Source: Lachnospiraceae bacterium 10-1
GTDB taxonomy: Bacteria > Bacillota > Clostridia > Lachnospirales > Lachnospiraceae
Assembly (NCBI GenBank): GCA_000403495.2
Contig: KE159810.1
Coordinates: forward strand, 1 to 64,000
Reading direction: 5' to 3'
Length of the DNA: 64,000 nt
A program made the translations under genes and the position numbers. Below, in pieces: positions 52,494-61,143 of the stretch. Numbering within the stretch: the stretch's first letter is position 1; each line of letters opens with the position of its first letter. The notes beneath the pieces are model-generated. The model saw only the letters and a program-made list of their open reading frames with translations, made no database searches and was not told the DNA's origin.

Positions 52494-53429
52494 TCATTCC
52501 CCCTCAATGCCTGTAAGTATTCTTGCAAGTAATGCGCCTTCCTGTACAAAGGGATGCTCTCTTAAAGTAAACACCAGTCCGCTTTTTTCAGCCCTGATTT
52601 CCGATAAAACATGTCCTTCCAAAGGACTTATGATCTCTCCTAATTTATCCCCTTTTTGTACATAATGATTATGCGCAATGGCAGGAAGAAATACCCCATT
52701 TATACCGGCACGTATAAATTCAACTTCTCCGTCCGTAGAAATTGCAGGGTACTGAATCTCACCAACTGCGCCTTCCCACATGTCAAGCTCTCTCATTAAA
52801 TGAAAAATGCCTTCCACTACCTGCATTCCAAAGCCTCTGTCTATTCTCGTTCCCACTCCCATTTCCACTACCATGGAGGGTACGCCCAGCATGTTCATGG
52901 AATAAGCAAGTGTAGATTCATGAACCGTTACAGATGCATTCGTCCAAACCATATCCGTATTTAAAAGTCTGGCAAAAGGAAGGAGTTTATCTGCAAACTT
53001 TTCATTAACACGTACCTGTGGGATTTCTTTTACAAAGCTATCACTGGCATGTACATCCAGACACATATCTGCCCCGGAAATATCCCGGACAATCGCTGCA
53101 GCCACCCGCTCCATAGTGGTCCCGCTTTCCTTCCCTGGAAATATTCCGTTCAGATCCAAATTCTGCTTAGGAATCATCCTTGCTGCAACATCCAGTCCAA
53201 GAGGATTCAGCGCAGGATAAACATCTACTGTTCCTGTCAGCTTTTCCTTGTCCGTCATGATCCTGCGTATGACCTCATAACAGACAAACTGACCTTCAAA
53301 TTCGTTTCCATGAATGCCGGTAACTATCGTCAGTCGCTTACTGTCCGGCCTTTTTCCTGTCATTCTGTTTTTATTAATGACAAGTCTCTCTCCCACCGGA
53401 AGCTCTATTGAAAAAACTTCTTCTATCAT
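52494..53429 (-). CDS. Succinylglutamate desuccinylase/aspartoacylase family amidohydrolase
   Basis: 311 residues from MIEEVFSIELPVGERL. Zinc motif VTGIHGNEFEGQ (His, Glu), LDLNGIFPGKESGTTMERVA, and third ligand in CLDVHASDS; conserved Glu in VVEMGVGTR. The C-terminal beta domain follows (about 225-311). It probably cleaves an N-acyl amino acid or a similar amide; substrate unknown. The frame opens at 53486, where a GTG overlaps the TetR stop, but the later ATG fits homologues better. In one operon with a TetR gene and a zinc-less paralogue. Confidence 0.88.
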   Translation of the reverse strand: MIEEVFSIELPVGERLVINKNRMTGKRPDSKRLTIVTGIHGNEFEGQFVCYEVIRRIMTDKEKLTGTVDVYPALNPLGLDVAARMIPKQNLDLNGIFPGKESGTTMERVAAAIVRDISGADMCLDVHASDSFVKEIPQVRVNEKFADKLLPFARLLNTDMVWTNASVTVHESTLAYSMNMLGVPSMVVEMGVGTRIDRGFGMQVVEGIFHLMRELDMWEGAVGEIQYPAISTDGEVEFIRAGINGVFLPAIAHNHYVQKGDKLGEIISPLEGHVLSEIRAEKSGLVFTLREHPFVQEGALLARILTGIEGE

Positions 53430-53482
53430 ACCCTTTACCCCTGCATCCTGCAGATCAAACCTGCCAAATGCCCTTTTGTGCG

Positions 53483-54067
53483 TCACTCCTCCGCGATCAG
53501 CCCCTGCATCACATACATAATCTCACGATCTACAACTGCCTCACTGATTCCTCTGGTTTCAGAAGCAATTTTAAGCCCTTCAAGTACATACATAATATTT
53601 CTTGCCGCGCCTCTGGAATCTTCACAATAAAATTCACCGTTTTCCACACCTGCTTCTATCAGCTTTTCTATAATGTAAACCGCAGCATCAAACTGACGTT
53701 TTAAAAGATTATCCTTAGAAGACACAGGATTTTCAAAAAAGTACTCATAAACAGCCTTATTTAAAGAATGCTTTCTGTTAAGCAGTTCCTTTTTCTGTTC
53801 CTTTAAAAATAAAGCCAGAACATCTGAAGGAGTTGCTTCTTTTGAAATGCCTGCTTCGAACACATCATCTGCGTCCTCCTGCTCCAGCTTAAGCACCTCC
53901 TCAAAAATTTCTTTGGTATTTTGAAAATAAAGGTACAGCCCTCCCCGGCTGATATCGCATGCCTCCACAATATCTTTCATGGTAACTTCCTTAAAACCTT
54001 TTTTCTTAAATACCTGCCTTGCTGTTTCTACAATAAACTTTTTCTTTTGTGCTGATTTATCACCCAT
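53483..54067 (-). CDS. TetR family regulator
   Basis: 194 residues. N-terminal HTH FIVETARQVFKKKGFKEVTM then KDIVEACDISRGGLYLYFQN; helical ligand domain. It lies 9 bp after the gene at 54077 and directly before the aspartoacylase pair, so it probably regulates its own operon; the inducer may be the substrate of those enzymes. Confidence 0.93.
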   Translation of the reverse strand: MGDKSAQKKKFIVETARQVFKKKGFKEVTMKDIVEACDISRGGLYLYFQNTKEIFEEVLKLEQEDADDVFEAGISKEATPSDVLALFLKEQKKELLNRKHSLNKAVYEYFFENPVSSKDNLLKRQFDAAVYIIEKLIEAGVENGEFYCEDSRGAARNIMYVLEGLKIASETRGISEAVVDREIMYVMQGLIAEE

Positions 54068-54076
54068 ACCTATCTC

Positions 54077-54538
54077 CTATGCCAGAGGTTCATCCCAAAT
54101 ATCAAGCAGTTCCTTGATACGCCTTAATCCATGCAGAAATACTCCATTTTCTACTGCACTGGGCCACAGCATTCCTTTTGTCATTCCTCCCAGCACATAT
54201 TTGGCCATAATCCCAAAAATAACTTCTATTTCCTTAAACTCCGTTTCGTCAATTACCCTGATTTCATCCTTTTCACTGGTAATATTCTTACGCGCAAACA
54301 CATACATATAATTACGGTCCATCAGTCCTGTTTTCTGCATATCCTTAACGAACCCCAAAAGTGTACCGTCATACACCGGAATCGGAACCGAATTGCTTGG
54401 ACAGTTATCTCCTGAATAAGTATGTACCATTTTACTGCCTGCTTTCTGTTCCAGCCACGGAATATAACGAAACAAATCCTTCATGGCATCCTGGTATTTA
54501 TTTACCAGTTCCTGTCTGTAGACGTTTTCATTTTCCAT
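54077..54538 (-). CDS. Conserved hypothetical protein (153 aa)
   Basis: 153 residues starting MENENVYRQELVNKYQDAMK. LFRYIPWLEQKAG, VPIPVYDGTLLGFVKDMQ and YMYVFARKNI suggest a compact alpha/beta fold; no membrane segment. Not recognised. First gene of the apparent operon with TetR and the aspartoacylase pair. The start at 54538 has AAGGAATG upstream, with somewhat long spacing. 54600-54787 is AT-rich and gene-free. Confidence 0.75.
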   Translation of the reverse strand: MENENVYRQELVNKYQDAMKDLFRYIPWLEQKAGSKMVHTYSGDNCPSNSVPIPVYDGTLLGFVKDMQKTGLMDRNYMYVFARKNITSEKDEIRVIDETEFKEIEVIFGIMAKYVLGGMTKGMLWPSAVENGVFLHGLRRIKELLDIWDEPLA

Positions 54539-54787
54539 AAAAATTTCATTCCTTCCATTCCCCAATACTTTTGTATTCACTAGAAAATATACATACACTT
54601 TTATCTTACCATAAAATTAAAAATTGTACACTCTAAAATGAGAATGCATTACAAGCAACATATTATTATATTTAAGCAATATATTTATAGATTTTTAGTT
54701 CTAAAATTAATATAATCTTAATAGAGCTGAGTTGAAAAATCAGTTCTGCAATTAGCAATTCCGAAAGAATTCCCCTTTTACACAAGC

Positions 54788-54819
54788 AAAAAGCCTTGAG
54801 AGAAATCTCAGGGCTTTTT
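54788..54819. terminator. Terminator after GH13 gene
   Basis: AAAAAGCC-TTGAGA, loop GAAA, TCTCAG-GGCTTTTT, with A and T runs on both sides so it works on both strands. It lies 16 bp past the stop of the GH13 gene. Confidence 0.88.
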
Positions 54820-54834
54820 GTCTGCCTGTATTCA

Positions 54835-56616
54835 TTATTTTAAAATCACAATTCCATACCCGGGAACAGAAAGGGTGTCTGCATCTATAGACGCACGATT
54901 TTCATCCACATACAAACCGCACTGCAGCTGCAATGCATCCTCTGGCAGTTCTGCAAGGTTAATTGTTCTTTCCTCAGGAGATATATTACAGAAAATATAT
55001 AATTTTTCATCTTCATAAGTTTTTAAAAATGCCGCCAATGTTTCATCTGCGTAGTTTTCCAGATTTTCCACTTTTCCTTTTACAATTTCCGGAAATGCAT
55101 TTCTTAACCGAATTGCTTCTCTGTAATAGTAATAAACGGAATAAGGATCTTTCTGCTGCTGCTCAAGGCTTCCATACTTCATCGTAACCGTTCCCATATC
55201 CACAGGCCCTGCGCACATTCCCTCTGCCTCAGGATCATCATAAAAATACATGGGAGCCCGTTTATTTTCATCCTTTCCGGAACCTTTCATTCCCAATTCC
55301 TCGCCATAATATACAAAAGCGCTTCCTGTCATAAGCAGATTCAATGCTCCTGCCATTTTGGTCTGGGCCGGAGAATATTCTCCCGCATAATACCCTGCAC
55401 CTCTTCCCATGTCATGGTTGGTATAAAAGGGAGCATCAATATATCCGGGATTATGTGCTCCAAATAAGTCCTGTATTTCCTCCAGGGACCGGCTGTACTC
55501 GCTGGCCTGCTTGTTTCCTTTTACCACGTTTGCAATGATTCCCTCGCTGTCTGCAAACCCAAAATTAAACATACTGTCAATTCCACTGTCATAGTATCCT
55601 GAGTAAGCAGAGATATCTGTCCATGCCTCTGCCACCAGATAGGCATCCGGTTTCTTTTCTTTTACCATCTGGGTAAACCAGGTAAGTATCTGCGTACTTG
55701 CTGGATGATCATTGGAAACATATTCTTTCACTGCATCCAGGCGGAAGCCTCCCACCCCTTTAGCAAACCAGAAATCAACAATATCCGCAATTTCTTCCCG
55801 CAGCTGTTCATTATAAAGATTAAAATCCGGCATTCCATAATAAAATCTTGCCTCATAGTACCAGACATCGCTTCCTGGCACCTGACTGTATCCATCCAGC
55901 TGTTCCTTGCTGAAATTATAAAAATCTACATAAGGGCACTCTTCTAAGGAAGGTTCCTCATCTCCAAGTGCAGCCAGATAGCTGCAGGCCTCTTTAAACC
56001 ATGGATGTTCAGATGAGCTATGATTTATCACCAAATCGATAATTACCTTGATTCCGCGCTTATCACATTCTGTTATCAGTGTCTCAAAGTCCTCCATTGT
56101 TCCATATTCCGGATCAATGGCATAGTAATCTGTCACATCATATTTATGATAGCTGGGCGAAGGCATAACCGGCATCAGCCAGATTCCATTACATCCAAGG
56201 TCTGAACTAGTTTCAGGATCCCCGTCATTAATATAATCAAGCTTTTGTATAAGCCCTTGAAGATCGCCTACTCCATCTCCATTTCCATCATAAAAGGAGT
56301 ATACAAATACTTCATAATATGTACGGAAATTGTCTTCCATTGCCGCCGGTACAGGATCAAGACTGCACGCTGACCATCCCTGAAGGATTTCATCTATTTC
56401 CTGTCCGCTCAATGCCTGTTCATCCTGCTCCCCTTCCTGTTCCACATTCTGGTTATCCGGCAGTTGGCCTTCCTGTCCATTTCCCTCTATCGTTTCCTGC
56501 TCATTTGCAGCTGCCTCTTCCGGCATCTCCTTCATGTTCCGGCATCCTGCAAGAAGCAGACTGACCACCATCAGTAATGCCAGAAATCTTATACTATTTC
56601 TTTTATGTCCTGACAT
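54835..56616 (-). CDS. GH13 alpha-amylase family lipoprotein
   Basis: 593 residues from MSGHKRNSIRFLALLM, with signal peptide and lipobox SLLLAGC. An acidic linker leads to a GH13 barrel: region I VIDLVINHSS, region II GFRLDAVKEY (nucleophile Asp), region III LVAEAWTD (acid Glu), region IV FYTNHDMGR (Asp), plus a C-terminal beta domain. A membrane-anchored alpha-glucan-degrading enzyme. ATG 56616 has AAAGGAGATTGTT upstream. Divergent from a LacI regulator; the shared control region suggests sugar-responsive repression. Confidence 0.93.
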   Translation of the reverse strand: MSGHKRNSIRFLALLMVVSLLLAGCRNMKEMPEEAAANEQETIEGNGQEGQLPDNQNVEQEGEQDEQALSGQEIDEILQGWSACSLDPVPAAMEDNFRTYYEVFVYSFYDGNGDGVGDLQGLIQKLDYINDGDPETSSDLGCNGIWLMPVMPSPSYHKYDVTDYYAIDPEYGTMEDFETLITECDKRGIKVIIDLVINHSSSEHPWFKEACSYLAALGDEEPSLEECPYVDFYNFSKEQLDGYSQVPGSDVWYYEARFYYGMPDFNLYNEQLREEIADIVDFWFAKGVGGFRLDAVKEYVSNDHPASTQILTWFTQMVKEKKPDAYLVAEAWTDISAYSGYYDSGIDSMFNFGFADSEGIIANVVKGNKQASEYSRSLEEIQDLFGAHNPGYIDAPFYTNHDMGRGAGYYAGEYSPAQTKMAGALNLLMTGSAFVYYGEELGMKGSGKDENKRAPMYFYDDPEAEGMCAGPVDMGTVTMKYGSLEQQQKDPYSVYYYYREAIRLRNAFPEIVKGKVENLENYADETLAAFLKTYEDEKLYIFCNISPEERTINLAELPEDALQLQCGLYVDENRASIDADTLSVPGYGIVILK

Positions 56617-56663
56617 AACAATCTCCTTTCCCCAATATGGTCTAATGCATTTTTCTAACATTG

Positions 56664-56751
56664 AATTTAACACTTAAACATATTGTTGTCAATCGGACAG
56701 TTACAAGCGAAAAACTGTTACTTGCAATGTTCTGTCAAAATGCGATATACT
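56664..56751. promoter_or_regulatory. Divergent GH13/lacI promoters with operator
   Basis: Minus strand: TTGACA (56687-56692), 17 bp, TAAATT (56664-56669) for the GH13 gene. Plus strand: TTGCAA (56723-56728), 17 bp, TATACT (56746-56751) for the regulator. Between them TTACAAG (56701-56707) and CTTGCAA (56721-56727) form an imperfect inverted repeat overlapping the plus-strand -35 box, a candidate LacI-family operator. Confidence 0.65.
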
Positions 56752-56784
56752 AAAGCAAATATTACTAATATGGAAGTAGATTAA

Positions 56785-57792
56785 ATGGTTACAATCAAAG
56801 ATATTGCAAACAAACTGGGAATTTCTTTAGGCACTGTGTCAAAGGGCTTAAACGGAGCAAGCGACATCAGTGAGGACTTAAGACAGCAGATTTTAGATAC
56901 TGCTGTGGAAATGGGCTATACCACTAAAAAAATGAAAAAAGAAGAGCATAAAAAGCTATGCCTTTTTATTGAAAATATGGATTATACCAAACCTGAACAC
57001 TTTGGCTATGATATTGTTCTTGGATTTAAACAGGCTGCCTACAGGGATAAATGGGATATAACAATCCTTCCTGTTAATCCTGAATTCCAGCAAAAAGAAA
57101 AATATGACACTTATATGCTGAAAAACGGATATTCCGGTGCTTTTCTAGTGGGATTTGCCCTTCAGGATGAGTGGATGTCACAGCTAAATTACACCACTGT
57201 GGCTACTGCTCTTTTTGATAACTTTATCAAAAAAAATCCAAATGTTTCCTATATAGGCACAGACAGCTTCGAAGGAATTGACACCGTCGTAGAACATTTG
57301 GTTAATTTAGGGCATCACAAAATAGCATTTTTAAATGGTTCCCTCCACTCTATGGTCACGGAGCACCGGCAGCAGGCCTTTTACGAAAGCATGGCAGCAC
57401 ATGGTCTTGAGGCAGATGAAAATCTGATTGCCAATGGCTACTTTGTACCTGAATCTGCAAAATATTTTGTACCGGCCTTTCTTAAAAATGGTGTGACAGC
57501 CATTGTATGCGGCAACGACTTAATTGCCTATGGTGTAATCAAAGAATGTACCCGGCTTGGCTACCGTATTCCTGAAGATATCAGTGTAGTTGGCTTTGAT
57601 GATCTTCCTTTATCTTCCCAGACAACCCCTGCACTTACCACCATCCGGCAGGAACGAATTGAACTGGGAAAATGCGGTTATATGGCCCTGCACAGCCTGA
57701 TCAACCATGTGTCCGTAAGCAAAACCCTTCTGCGTCCCCAATTAATTTTACGGGAGTCTACATTAGATTATAAAGATATATCTCATGAATAA
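56785..57792 (+). CDS. LacI family transcriptional regulator
   Basis: 335 residues. HTH MVTIKDIANKLGISLGTVSKGLNG, then a periplasmic-binding-like sensor domain with FLNGSLHSMVTEHRQQAFYE, CGNDLIAYGVIKE and VVGFDDLPLSSQTTPALTTI. Probably represses the divergent GH13 gene and itself, with an oligosaccharide as inducer. Confidence 0.94.
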   Translation: MVTIKDIANKLGISLGTVSKGLNGASDISEDLRQQILDTAVEMGYTTKKMKKEEHKKLCLFIENMDYTKPEHFGYDIVLGFKQAAYRDKWDITILPVNPEFQQKEKYDTYMLKNGYSGAFLVGFALQDEWMSQLNYTTVATALFDNFIKKNPNVSYIGTDSFEGIDTVVEHLVNLGHHKIAFLNGSLHSMVTEHRQQAFYESMAAHGLEADENLIANGYFVPESAKYFVPAFLKNGVTAIVCGNDLIAYGVIKECTRLGYRIPEDISVVGFDDLPLSSQTTPALTTIRQERIELGKCGYMALHSLINHVSVSKTLLRPQLILRESTLDYKDISHE

Positions 57793-57793
57793 A

Positions 57794-57822
57794 AATAACA
57801 CCGTATTTCTACGGTGTTATTT
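57794..57822. terminator. Terminator after lacI-type gene
   Basis: AATAACACCGTA, loop TTTC, TACGGTGTTATT, followed by TTCTT, directly after the regulator stop; it also lies downstream of the minus-strand tRNA gene. Confidence 0.85.
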
Positions 57823-57834
57823 CTTACTTCTAAA

Positions 57835-57905
57835 CAGGGGCAGTAGGAATCGAACCCACATCGACGGTTTTGGAGACCGCTGTTCTACCTTTGAACTATG
57901 CCCCT
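57835..57905 (-). tRNA. tRNA-Trp (CCA anticodon)
   Basis: On the minus strand the acceptor stem AGGGGCA pairs with TGCCCCT, discriminator G; the T-arm contains GTTCGATTC; the anticodon loop CTCCAAA gives anticodon CCA. The CCA tail is not encoded. Confidence 0.95.
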
Positions 57906-57980
57906 TTACCGATGGTTTCTTAAAACCACCGAATGCTATTATAGCTTATAATGTATATTCCTGTCAACAATTTTCTTTTG

Positions 57981-59063
57981 TCAATATTGCAGATAATCTT
58001 TCGTATCCTCTTCTATGATTCTGCTGAATTCCTTTACTTCTTTAGAGGGTTCGTAACCTTCTTCATCATAAAGCAGTTGATGGAGCTTAACAACATTATC
58101 TTCTAAGGAAGTAGGTACCACGCAGGAACCTTCCGTTCTGATAGTCCCTCCATTCCGCATTCCCTCAAAGGGGAATCCATCGCTTACAGTGACCTGAAAA
58201 TCGGCAAGTACACCAAGCATGGAAAGAATGTCTTCAATATCAAGTGATGTCTGAACATTAGGAAGTACTGCGTTCATAGCTTCCGTCAATGTGCTTATGG
58301 AAGCTGTCTTTCCCTTTTCAATCATAGCGGTAAGCACATCTCTCTGCCTTTCAGCACGTCTGAAATCATCACCGCCTCCATAACGGATCCGGCAGTATGC
58401 CGTAGCTTGAAGTCCGTTTAAATTCTGCATTCCCGACACGGTTACAGGAGTGTATTCAATTCCCATCTCTGCTGCCATTGTACTTTGGTAATTGTTTAAA
58501 TGAATCATTTCCGTTTCCGTAATGTCCATTTCAACACCTCCTAATGCATCCACAGCCTTCATCAGTCCTTCAAAGCCTACTGTCACATAATCAGTCACAT
58601 ACAAATCAGTATTCGTATTGATCATTCCAATCGCCTGCTCCGGGCCCCCTCTTGCATAAGCAGCATTACATTTTTTGTAAACATCATTTCCTAAGTTCAG
58701 GTAAGTATCCCTGTATATGGAAATCAGCTTTACTTCATGGGTGTCTAAATTAACAGAGCAGACCATAATGGTGTCACTTCTGTTTCCTTTTCCCAAACTT
58801 CCGTCACGGGCGTCCACTCCAAAAAACGCTACGTTGACAACCCCTGTATAGACGCTGTCCGGGCCTGTTTCTTCTGTTTCTTCAACTTTAACTTTTACCT
58901 CTTCATTGACAGCAATATTCTCTCTTTGAAGATTATCCTTGACCGCACCGCCTTCTTTATCAGTTGCCTTAAGTGTAATATATAAAACTAAGGCCGCTGC
59001 CACAAGCACAACAAATTCCAGAATAAATAGTGGAATGTGCTTGATCCATTTTTTCTTTTCCAT
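57981..59063 (-). CDS. LytR-CpsA-Psr (LCP) family protein
   Basis: 360 residues. One N-terminal membrane helix (IPLFILEFVVLVAAALVLYI), then the extracellular LCP domain: VNVAFFGVDARDG, GNRSDTIMVCSVNLD, LISIYRDTYLN, AYARGGPEQAIGMINTNTDL and DDFRRAERQRDVL, with the phosphate-binding Asp and Arg residues. LCP enzymes attach polyprenyl-linked polymers to peptidoglycan. An ATG at 59063 is preferred to a GTG at 59078. Confidence 0.93.
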   Translation of the reverse strand: MEKKKWIKHIPLFILEFVVLVAAALVLYITLKATDKEGGAVKDNLQRENIAVNEEVKVKVEETEETGPDSVYTGVVNVAFFGVDARDGSLGKGNRSDTIMVCSVNLDTHEVKLISIYRDTYLNLGNDVYKKCNAAYARGGPEQAIGMINTNTDLYVTDYVTVGFEGLMKAVDALGGVEMDITETEMIHLNNYQSTMAAEMGIEYTPVTVSGMQNLNGLQATAYCRIRYGGGDDFRRAERQRDVLTAMIEKGKTASISTLTEAMNAVLPNVQTSLDIEDILSMLGVLADFQVTVSDGFPFEGMRNGGTIRTEGSCVVPTSLEDNVVKLHQLLYDEEGYEPSKEVKEFSRIIEEDTKDYLQY

Positions 59064-59216
59064 TCTTTTCTTTTGCACATTGCAGGTATGTCTGCAATAC
59101 TGCGTATACCTCCTTTAGCCTTTTGTATAAGCAAAGTTTCATTTTATCTTACCATAAAATATTCAATTTGGATACTTTATTTTCATTTCTAGTCCGTTTT
59201 CCGGCTAAGCTATTAC

Positions 59217-60590
59217 CTACAAAAGGTTCATTGCATCCTTTACTGTTTTAACTCCTGTTATTTTAATGTCTTTTATTTCTTTTACGCTTTCTAAACATAC
59301 TGCCGGAATCACACAGGAAGTAAACCCAAGTTTTTTGGCTTCCTGCACCCTTGCCTGAATCTGGTTTACCGCACGTACTTCACCACTTAACCCCACTTCG
59401 CCTATGGCAATCATTTTATTATCAATACTTTTATTTTTAAAACTGGAAACAACAGCCATTGCAATGCCAAGATCAATTGCCGGTTCTGTAATTCTAATGC
59501 CGCCTGCAATATTAACATAAGCATCACAGTTTCCAAGTGCAAGCCCCAGTCTTTTTTCCAAAACAGCAATTAAAAGGTTTACCCTGTTAAAATCCGTCCC
59601 AATGGTCTGCCGCCTTGGAATGCCAAAGCTTGTATGACACACAAGCGCCTGTATTTCAATCAGCATAGGCCGGGTTCCCTCTATAGAACAGACTACTATG
59701 GAACCGCTTGCTTCCTCCGGCTTGCCGCTTAGCATAAATTCCGAAGGATTCATTACTTCTCTAAGACCTGCCGCTTCCATTTCAAAAACCCCAATTTCAT
59801 TGGTAGAACCAAACCGGTTCTTTACACCCCTTAAGATGCGGTAAGAAGCATGTCTGTCTCCTTCAAAATATAAAACTGCATCTACCATATGCTCCAAAAC
59901 CCTCGGCCCTGCCACAGTTCCTTCTTTGGTCACATGTCCCACAATAAAAATGGAAACGCCGAGTCCCTTTGCCAGCTGGAGAAACACCGCAGTGGATTCC
60001 CTCACCTGGGAAACACTGCCCGGAGCAGAGGATATCCCATCTTTATACATCGTCTGAATAGAATCAATCACCACTACTTCCGGCTCCTGCCTGCGGATGG
60101 CTTCCTCTATGGTTTCTAAACTTGTCTCACACAAAAGCAGCATACTTTTTGAAAAACTGCCGATACGATCCGCACGTATTTTAATCTGCGTTCCCGATTC
60201 TTCTCCGGATATATATAATACCTTATGTCCGGCATCCGCCAGATTTCTGCACACCTGTAAAAGCAGGGTTGATTTTCCGATTCCTGGATCTCCTCCTACT
60301 AAAGTAAGAGAACCTTGCACGATCCCGCCGCCTAACACCCTGTCTAATTCTCCGATTCCGGTAAGAATCTTATCCTCATCCTTAATTGTAATTTCAGATA
60401 ATATGCGTGGCTGCGCTTTTTCCTTAATCTGCTTGCGTACTCCCGCCCCGCTTTTCATTTCTGCTGTGCTGACTGTCTCTTCCACAAATGTGTTCCACTG
60501 TCTGCATCCCGGACACTGCCCCATCCATTTAGAGGATTCGTGTCCACAGTTTTGGCAGTAAAATACTGCCACTGTTTTTCCTTTTGCCAT
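59217..60590 (-). CDS. radA: DNA repair protein RadA
   Basis: 457 residues. N-terminal zinc finger CQNCGHESSKWMGQCPGC, Walker A GGDPGIGKSTLLLQ, KNRFGSTNEIGVFEM (the KNRFG motif) and a C-terminal Lon-like domain (LAGGIRITEPAIDLGIAMAV region). A branch-migration helicase in recombination repair. ATG 60590 has AAGGAAATAAAA upstream; the longer frame to 60650 would cross a terminator hairpin. Confidence 0.96.
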   Translation of the reverse strand: MAKGKTVAVFYCQNCGHESSKWMGQCPGCRQWNTFVEETVSTAEMKSGAGVRKQIKEKAQPRILSEITIKDEDKILTGIGELDRVLGGGIVQGSLTLVGGDPGIGKSTLLLQVCRNLADAGHKVLYISGEESGTQIKIRADRIGSFSKSMLLLCETSLETIEEAIRRQEPEVVVIDSIQTMYKDGISSAPGSVSQVRESTAVFLQLAKGLGVSIFIVGHVTKEGTVAGPRVLEHMVDAVLYFEGDRHASYRILRGVKNRFGSTNEIGVFEMEAAGLREVMNPSEFMLSGKPEEASGSIVVCSIEGTRPMLIEIQALVCHTSFGIPRRQTIGTDFNRVNLLIAVLEKRLGLALGNCDAYVNIAGGIRITEPAIDLGIAMAVVSSFKNKSIDNKMIAIGEVGLSGEVRAVNQIQARVQEAKKLGFTSCVIPAVCLESVKEIKDIKITGVKTVKDAMNLL

Positions 60591-60621
60591 TTTTATTTCC
60601 TTTTTCTTATTGATATACAAA

Positions 60622-60644
60622 GCACCGGAGAAAATCTCCGGTGC
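60622..60644 (-). terminator. Terminator between the 137-aa gene and radA
   Basis: GCACCGGAGA, loop AAA, TCTCCGGTGC, followed on the minus strand by TTTGTATATC. It lies 17 bp past the stop of the upstream gene and before radA. Confidence 0.8.
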
Positions 60645-60660
60645 CGGCATGATTTAACTT

Positions 60661-61074
60661 TTAAACTTGTCTGACCTTTACAGGTACTTCCTTATCTTCT
60701 TCCAGCTCTACGCTTAAGCTCAGTTTTCCGCCAAGGCCAGTCCGCATAGTGCCAATGCTCTCATTTCCCACAAACACCTCATATTCCGTATCATCCATAA
60801 GCCCTATGGTAATTTGTGCGTCTCCATTTCCCTCAGCAACGAATTCCACTCCCTTTTCGCTTTCATGGAATGCAAGAACACTGGTACCCGGTACAGACTC
60901 ATACAAAAACATTCCGTTTTTCTCAAGCTTGGTCATCGCCTGATAAGTCTTAACCTTAAGCATATCCCCCTCATGCTCGAAGTCTTCTACTTTTGCTTTT
61001 TGCTGCAACTTATGATTGCCAAAACTGATTGCACCGTCTGCCTCACTGCGGAGCAATTCTACTACTACTGCCAT
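60661..61074 (-). CDS. Conserved Lachnospiraceae protein (137 aa, beta-rich)
   Basis: 137 residues starting MAVVVELLRSEADGAISFGN, with HKLQQKAKVEDFEHEGDMLK and VPGTSVLAFHES; predominantly beta strands, no signal peptide. Homologues in Lachnospiraceae are often labelled endosialidase, for which I see no catalytic motif. ATG 61074 has AGGAGG 8 bases upstream. Between clpC and radA, with its own terminator. Function unknown. Confidence 0.83.
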   Translation of the reverse strand: MAVVVELLRSEADGAISFGNHKLQQKAKVEDFEHEGDMLKVKTYQAMTKLEKNGMFLYESVPGTSVLAFHESEKGVEFVAEGNGDAQITIGLMDDTEYEVFVGNESIGTMRTGLGGKLSLSVELEEDKEVPVKVRQV

Positions 61075-61143
61075 CTGTATTTCCTCCTGATAGTTTGTAG
61101 CTACAGTATAATACAAATTGCACTGTTTTTCTACATAATATTA

